From contig JARROD010000189.1 of the NCBI GenBank assembly GCA_037384225.1, positions 1-7,346 of the forward strand: DNA of 7,346 nt, read 5' to 3'. A program made the translations under genes and the position numbers. The notes under the pieces were generated by a model. It saw only the letters and a program-made list of their open reading frames with translations. It was not told where the DNA came from and ran no database searches. The DNA is from JARROD01 sp037384225 (GTDB lineage Bacteria > Pseudomonadota > Gammaproteobacteria > Pseudomonadales > Cellvibrionaceae). How positions within the stretch are numbered: the first letter of the stretch is position 1; the number at the start of each line of letters is the position of its first letter. Below, piece after piece: positions 6,426-7,346 of this stretch.

Positions 6426-6485
6426 CATTTACGGTTAAATATCACATTTTCCACAAAATGTTAGCCGCACACACAACCGTAAATG
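6426..6485. repeat. Nested inverted repeat
   Basis: CATTTACGGTT (6426-6436) and AACCGTAAATG (6475-6485) form a perfect 11-bp inverted repeat. Inside it, ACATTTT (6444-6450) and AAAATGT (6455-6461) form a second perfect 7-bp hairpin with the loop CCAC. It could be a cruciform, a structured RNA leader or a double operator. Confidence 0.6.
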
Positions 6486-6598
6486 GAACACACTACAGCG
6501 CCGGCGAGTTCGATACCAACGGTTACCGCGATAGCTCTCAGTTACCGCTGAACGCTTTCTGCTGTAATAATTATAATAAGAGCCGTGCACGCCCCTAA
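6458..6598 (+). pseudogene. Coding-like remnant of 46 codons
   Basis: A frame from ATG 6458 to TAA 6596-6598 contains THYSAGEFDTNGYRDSSQLP and uses many C-ending codons, which looks protein-like. There is no ribosome binding site and no signal peptide, and the start lies inside a hairpin arm. The stop codon is supplied by palindromic repeat copy 3. It may be the leftover piece of a lost gene, a small ORF or chance. Confidence 0.25.
6577..6598. repeat. Dispersed GTGCAC palindromic repeat, copy 3
   Basis: The core GAGCCGTGCACGCCCC (6580-6595) is flanked by TAA on both sides and matches copy 2 at 19 of 22 positions. It is the least symmetrical copy. It lies between the nested inverted repeat and the response regulator gene. 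Confidence 0.65.
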
Positions 6599-6788
6599 GG
6601 AAGGCTTATTCTCTACCGCAGCGCTGTCCTCATTTGCAAATATTTTCCCAAGGCTGCAGAATTCTGCAAACAGGTGAGATATACACGGAATAACTGTGAT
6701 ACGTTAGACAGAGTTTGATTCAATTTCCATTACAATGGACCTGTCCTGACAGTTATTTACTCATTAATTGATGGATCAGGGTTTGAAC
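6599..6788. other. Upstream region of the response regulator gene
   Basis: About 190 bases without a gene. A TACAAT hexamer at 6731-6736 could be a -10 box, but the only TTGATT nearby (6715-6720) is just ten bases away, too close for a -35 box. An AGGG ribosome binding site lies at 6778-6781, seven bases before the ATG. Confidence 0.35.
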
Positions 6789-7346
6789 ATGAATGAAAAT
6801 CGCGCCTTAATTGTTGAGGATTCCCGGACCGCCGGTGCCGTTCTGGCGAAAGCACTAAAAAAATACAGTATAGAGTCTGACTTGCTCAACAGCAGCACGG
6901 AGGCCTTTAATTACCTGAAAAAGACCAGGCCCTGCGTGATTTTTATGGACCAGACTCTACCGGGACAATCAGGCATAGAAACAGTAAAACAACTCAAAGC
7001 CTCGCCCTTCACCCGCACCATTCCGGTGTTTATGTATACCAGTCATCACGGTGAGAATTTTTTGCAAGAAGCTCTTGCCGCCGGTGCGGAAGGTATGTTA
7101 CCGAAAAAACTGGAAGTGAAAAAGGTTGAATCCCTGTTACAGCAGCTTAATTTACTACCCTCCCAACCGTCGACTCCGCCGTTTTCTACAACTCGGCCAC
7201 CGGCTCCCAGGACTGTCGATCAGTCAGCGACTGTTACAAGAGCCGCCGCAAAAAGGCAACAGACCGTTGAAGTCTCTCTAACCGATCTGAAAAAATTATT
7301 GGACGACAGGTTCACGGAGTTTAGCAGCCAGGTAATGATGCCTTTT
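6789..7346 (+). CDS. CheY-like response regulator with Pro/Thr-rich linker, incomplete at the right edge
   Basis: The frame is open for 186 codons from ATG 6789 to the window edge without a stop. Residues 1 to about 118 form a receiver domain: E10 and D11 bind magnesium, D54 (IFMDQTLPG) is the phosphate acceptor, T84 (YTS) is the switch residue and K106 (MLPKK) the conserved lysine, so phosphorylation looks intact. The usual proline after that lysine is replaced by lysine. Residues about 122-155 are a Pro/Ser/Thr-rich linker, followed by a charged, probably helical stretch (VEVSLTDLKKLLDDRFTEF) whose function cannot be read because the gene is cut. No DNA-binding domain is seen in the visible part. 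The protein is cytosolic, and a partner histidine kinase is not present in the window. The gene is read away from the others. Confidence 0.88.
   Translation, partial: MNENRALIVEDSRTAGAVLAKALKKYSIESDLLNSSTEAFNYLKKTRPCVIFMDQTLPGQSGIETVKQLKASPFTRTIPVFMYTSHHGENFLQEALAAGAEGMLPKKLEVKKVESLLQQLNLLPSQPSTPPFSTTRPPAPRTVDQSATVTRAAAKRQQTVEVSLTDLKKLLDDRFTEFSSQVMMPF

Overview
The window looks like chromosomal DNA of a gammaproteobacterium, possibly marine or cellulolytic-type. This is inferred from the protein families (RlmD-type methyltransferase, PEP-CTERM protein, stand-alone response regulator), the mid-range base composition and the long intergenic gaps with dispersed repeats. The species cannot be named from the sequence. 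No rRNA, tRNA or CRISPR was seen.

Layout. The minus strand carries six genes, read from right to left: a PEP-CTERM surface protein (5321-5926) with its own terminator; an RlmD-type 23S rRNA uracil-C5 methyltransferase (3883-5094); a small secreted-protein gene broken by a -1 frameshift (3365-3669); a tandem-CBS protein (2710-3270); a two-domain protein with a degenerate AroD-like half and a better preserved AroE-like half (641-2293); and, 21 bases further on, a gene that runs off the left edge (1-619). The only plus-strand gene is a CheY-like response regulator with a Pro/Thr-rich tail (6789 to the right edge, incomplete).

The AroDE-like gene and the left-edge gene probably share a transcript. 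Both contain in-frame tandem repeats, of 24 bp and 12 bp respectively. The other genes are separated by gaps of roughly 210-860 bases and look independently transcribed, so no multi-gene pathway is evident.

The most unusual content is in the gaps. A near-palindromic element of about 22 bp, centred on CGTGCACG, occurs three times in three different gaps. A 179-bp element with long inverted ends (6183-6361) looks like a MITE. Next to it is a nested inverted repeat (6426-6485) overlapping a short coding-like remnant. The AroD-like half lacks the Schiff-base lysine and the catalytic histidine of type I dehydroquinases, so it is predicted not to work as a dehydratase.
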